Shown here piece after piece: positions 20,041 to 22,197 of a stretch of 22,197 bases of DNA; position 1 is the first letter of the stretch, and every line of letters begins with the position of its first letter. The translations under genes were made by a program, and so were the position numbers. The notes under the pieces are model-generated. The model was not told where the DNA came from. It did not search any database and saw nothing but the letters and a program-made list of their open reading frames with translations. The stretch comes from a virus. The stretch is taken from IMG/VR virus record IMGVR_UViG_3300032265_001462, positions 1 to 22,197 of that record. One strand, written 5' to 3'.

Positions 20041-20385
20041 TTATACTGGAATCCAACTTACTAGTACAGTTAGCATATTTGACACGTTACTAGAAACTAC
20101 CAGTGTGTCGTTATTGCCAAATACTAATTTTTCTTGATCAAAACTTACAGTTTCACCACTTGGCACAGCCAGTGCGTTGACAATTTGATTGCTTGTACTT
20201 GGAGATCCAACTGCTCCTGCAGCATTGGGCACAGCCCACATGCTTATTACAGCGGTATCATCATTGCCAGTATTGCAAATCATAATACATGTAATGGCAT
20301 TTCCAGTGATTGGAGCAACCGTTACTCCTGTAAATGCTGTATAAGATGTACTACTAGTTGTTATTCTTGTTGTTGAAATTGCCAT
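20041..20385 (-). CDS. Small beta-rich structural protein (114 aa), function unknown
   Basis: No named family is recognised. It begins 'MAISTTRITTSSTSYTAFTG', has a strand 'AITCIMICNTGNDDTAVISM', a 'LAVPSGETVSFDQEKLVFGN' turn region and a final 'LTVLVSWIPV'. The layout resembles the 115-aa protein at 16809-17156 and, more weakly, the 107-aa protein at 2395-2718. The start is ATG with AAGGA upstream, overlapping the stop codon of the 330-aa gene. It sits directly before the 185-aa gene and is probably part of the same message. Small size, lack of charge and predicted all-beta nature suggest a virion accessory protein, but this is inference. Confidence 0.75.
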   Translation of the reverse strand: MAISTTRITTSSTSYTAFTGVTVAPITGNAITCIMICNTGNDDTAVISMWAVPNAAGAVGSPSTSNQIVNALAVPSGETVSFDQEKLVFGNNDTLVVSSNVSNMLTVLVSWIPV

Positions 20386-20394
20386 TATATTTCC

Positions 20395-21387
20395 TTATAG
20401 TAAAATACTTAGTGCTACTGCACGTCTTCTACTAATTAATTCGTCCGGCGTCTGCGCGGCTTGATTATTTGTAAAGTACAAACCTGTGCCGCCAGCACCT
20501 ACAGTACTACTAGAATATAATTTTGTATTGCCTGACGAATAAGCAGGTGTGTTCCAAGTCTGATCATCCAATGCTAAGACAGTAGCAATTTCTACAGAGT
20601 ATCCAGATGATGTTGTCAGTACAAGATTATGTGCTCCAGTATTTGTAATTGTATTTTGATAAGCGTTTATATTATCAATAGACAAGCCGCCTGCATCTAA
20701 CCTAGCACGAGTTAATTGAGAGATTTGAAATACAATACTGGATCCAAAAGCTTCAATACTACTTGTTGAACTACCAATTCCTCCAGAAATAGGAAAATAA
20801 ATTCTATCTACAGTGGCCACTCCGCCGCTAGCTGCAACATAGTTATACAAATATTTTCTGTTAATAAGATCGTTATCATTATTAACATTGTTTTCATAGC
20901 CGCCACTAGCATTTGCTACTCGTATCACATTAGTAGAATTTTGCATGTCAAATACAAAATCAGTTGTACCCGAGTTAGCAATGCTAGCTACTTGTAGTCC
21001 GCTTAGTTTGCCATCGGCGGTTCGCATGACAAAAGTACCGTTGACAGTTGTTGAAGTTATTGGATCATAGTGTGGCACTTGCTCACTAAAAATAACCTGA
21101 GCTGCACTATAAGATCCTCGTAAAATTTCAACACCGGATATGTATGCATTAGCTACACTAATACCGTTTCCAGTTTGTCCTACATTTAATTGTAAAATGT
21201 TATCTCTAATTTGTGTATTTTGAGTTTCAATATAGGAATTCGTGCCTTTAACATCAAGATTACCTAAAATAGTAACTGTACCATATTTAAGAGTAGTGGT
21301 GTTCCACTGCGTGTCTAAAATAATGTTGCCATTAGGTTGAACACGCAGTATATAATCACCATCACTAACATTTACGACTTTTGTCAT
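20395..21387 (-). CDS. Fibre-like virion structural protein (330 aa)
   Basis: Residues about 35-75 hold 'GTVTILGNLDVKGTNSYIET' and 'QNTQIRDNILQLNVGQTGNG'. This follows the pattern G-x-L-x-V-x-G-[TN] ... I-x-D-N-I-[IL]-x-L-N that recurs in phage fibre and structural proteins, including those of T4-like marine phages. The rest is beta-rich. The C-terminal stretch 'DDQTWNTPAYSSGNTKLYSS', 'GGTGLYFTNN' and 'DELISRRRAVALSILL' is a conserved ending I know from cyanophage structural proteins. The start is ATG, with AAGGA six bases upstream. A strong hairpin (21404-21419) lies between this gene and the preceding one. It is followed by the 114-aa gene with overlapping signals. A fibre or baseplate-associated role is probable; the exact part is unknown. 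Confidence 0.8.
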   Translation of the reverse strand: MTKVVNVSDGDYILRVQPNGNIILDTQWNTTTLKYGTVTILGNLDVKGTNSYIETQNTQIRDNILQLNVGQTGNGISVANAYISGVEILRGSYSAAQVIFSEQVPHYDPITSTTVNGTFVMRTADGKLSGLQVASIANSGTTDFVFDMQNSTNVIRVANASGGYENNVNNDNDLINRKYLYNYVAASGGVATVDRIYFPISGGIGSSTSSIEAFGSSIVFQISQLTRARLDAGGLSIDNINAYQNTITNTGAHNLVLTTSSGYSVEIATVLALDDQTWNTPAYSSGNTKLYSSSTVGAGGTGLYFTNNQAAQTPDELISRRRAVALSILL

Positions 21388-21403
21388 TCTTTATCCTTAA
21401 GTT

Positions 21404-21419
21404 GGGGACCAGAGTCCCC
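21404..21419 (-). other. 6-bp GC-rich hairpin between structural genes
   Basis: GGGGAC-TCTG-GTCCCC is a perfect inverted repeat 8 nt after the stop of the right-edge gene. It is followed by AACTTAAGG, not by a T-run, so it is not a classic terminator. It ends 16 nt before the ATG of the 330-aa gene, close to its ribosome site, and could set mRNA stability or processing between the two genes. Confidence 0.5.
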
Positions 21420-21427
21420 GTTCCTAA

Positions 21428-22197
21428 TTAAGCGTTTTCAATAATCACACGACCATTTGCTGTTGAATCAAATGTCCAAGGAGCAGTTGTACCGTTATCA
21501 AAAATCTGTGTTCCAGATTTATAAACTAAAGTTGCCTTGTGAGCTGTTAGTTTTGTTACATAGTATGTAGACGCATTTGATGCCGTAGCAACAATGTATG
21601 CTCCTGCTGGGGCTGGAGTATCGTCTGTGCCTAATGCACAAATCTTGATGCCGTCAGCTGTTTTAACTTTGTATCGACGACCTGAAACTTGACGAATGAT
21701 GTCGCCAACTTTGGCTGTTGTGCCACCGCCGCTTGTATTAGCGTAGATAACGATTGCGTTTTCTTGATTAGTAGCTGAACCAACTAGGCCGCTGTCTGTT
21801 GTTAAGACTGCTGTTGCACTTGCATTAGTTGGAGTTGCCGCTGGGTCAAATACCAATGCCGCATCTGCTGGAGTAGTATAACCAGAACCGCGGGTTAAAA
21901 CTGTTACGCTTAACAATCCGTAAGTTAAATCTAATGTTAATCCTGTTGCGCTAACTGTGTTAGTTGTAGCTAGTGGTGTTGCTGTAAATGTTGAATAGCT
22001 GCCAGCAGTTGATAGTGTTACTGTAGCTACTACACCTGCAGGTGCTGTACCACTACGTGTTGTAAATGTCAAACCAGTTGTAGCTCCAGCAGTTGTTGCG
22101 CCAAGATTATTAGTACCAGCAACGGCATTAGCAAACGTGTCTGTTAGTGTGAATGCGGTAGCGGTTGGTGCTGGGCTAGCAGAAACATAGTATGTTG
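21428..22197 (-). CDS. Virion-region protein, 5' end beyond the right edge
   Basis: The reading frame stays open from the TAA at 21428-21430 to the right edge (about 255 codons), so the true start lies outside the window. An in-frame TTG near 22072 has no reason to be the start, because the upstream codons continue in the same Ala/Thr-rich style (TYYVSASPAPTATAFTLTD). Visible pieces include 'GSGYTTPADAALVFDP', 'AKVGDIIRQVSGRRYKVKTA' and 'TYYVTKLTAHKATLVYKSGT'. The 'R-R-[YF]-x-V-x-T-A-[DE]-G ... Y-Y-V-T-K-L-T' arrangement looks like an uncharacterised structural protein of marine T4-like phages. The repeated 'YYVSAS'/'YYVTKLT' style suggests internal beta repeats. A virion role is inferred from this and from location. 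Confidence 0.75.
   Translation of the reverse strand, partial: TYYVSASPAPTATAFTLTDTFANAVAGTNNLGATTAGATTGLTFTTRSGTAPAGVVATVTLSTAGSYSTFTATPLATTNTVSATGLTLDLTYGLLSVTVLTRGSGYTTPADAALVFDPAATPTNASATAVLTTDSGLVGSATNQENAIVIYANTSGGGTTAKVGDIIRQVSGRRYKVKTADGIKICALGTDDTPAPAGAYIVATASNASTYYVTKLTAHKATLVYKSGTQIFDNGTTAPWTFDSTANGRVIIENA

Noticed and set aside
20134-20376. Plus-strand 80-codon frame rich in Cys and Ser
   Set aside because: It lies entirely opposite the 114-aa gene, which has a proper start and ribosome site; no independent signal was found.
21428-22072. 214-aa gene starting at a TTG at 22072
   Set aside because: The frame stays open to the right edge with the same composition, so this is the 3' part of a longer gene.

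Overview
This window looks like part of the virion-structure region of a T4-like myovirus (Caudoviricetes). It is AT-rich, and every credible gene lies on the minus strand, so the window reads from right to left. Several proteins carry signatures I recognise from structural proteins of marine and freshwater T4-like phages (cyanophage and pelagiphage relatives). Examples are the GRISGPLL start, the 'QVRLTGHDF ... STDQDGNFNVG ... VPTQKAIKAY' block, and the 'SRRRAVALSILL' and 'KVVTVLHGFD' ends. A perfect T4-type late promoter octamer (TATAAATA) supports this. No replication, packaging, metabolic or tRNA gene is present, so the host cannot be named from this stretch.

Layout in transcription order. 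Right block (22197-18375): a 5'-truncated structural gene, a 330-aa fibre-like protein, a 114-aa small protein, a 185-aa conserved virion protein and a 363-aa GRISGPLL protein, tightly packed. A 144-nt gap (18231-18374) then holds the late promoter and a GC-richer, hairpin-rich leader. Middle block (18230-16441): a 355-aa paralogue of the GRISGPLL protein, a 115-aa small protein and a 118-aa conserved protein. Giant-gene block (16414-2732): two tandem paralogous giant fibre-like proteins of 1938 and 2605 aa. Left block (2718-1): a 107-aa small protein, a 598-aa adhesin-like protein with a glycine- and cysteine-rich tip domain, and a tail-fibre assembly chaperone that runs off the left edge. 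No gene-free stretch exceeds 300 bases.

The two giant proteins share one plan. An N-terminal array of eight or nine carbohydrate-binding-like repeats is followed by a beta-helix-like body with a very conserved core, then seven Asp-box-like repeats (a probable seven-bladed beta-propeller), and a conserved phage C-terminus. The 2605-aa copy differs by discrete insertions. One ~70-aa module occurs twice, each time splitting a repeat unit. The set reads as host-recognition hardware: sugar-binding arrays and a propeller on long fibres, a separate glycine-rich tip adhesin, and its assembly chaperone. Functions are inferred from sequence pattern only.

The items most worth a second look are the structured leader RNA at 18231-18357, the propeller with its split first blade, and the cysteine-loaded polyglycine adhesin.
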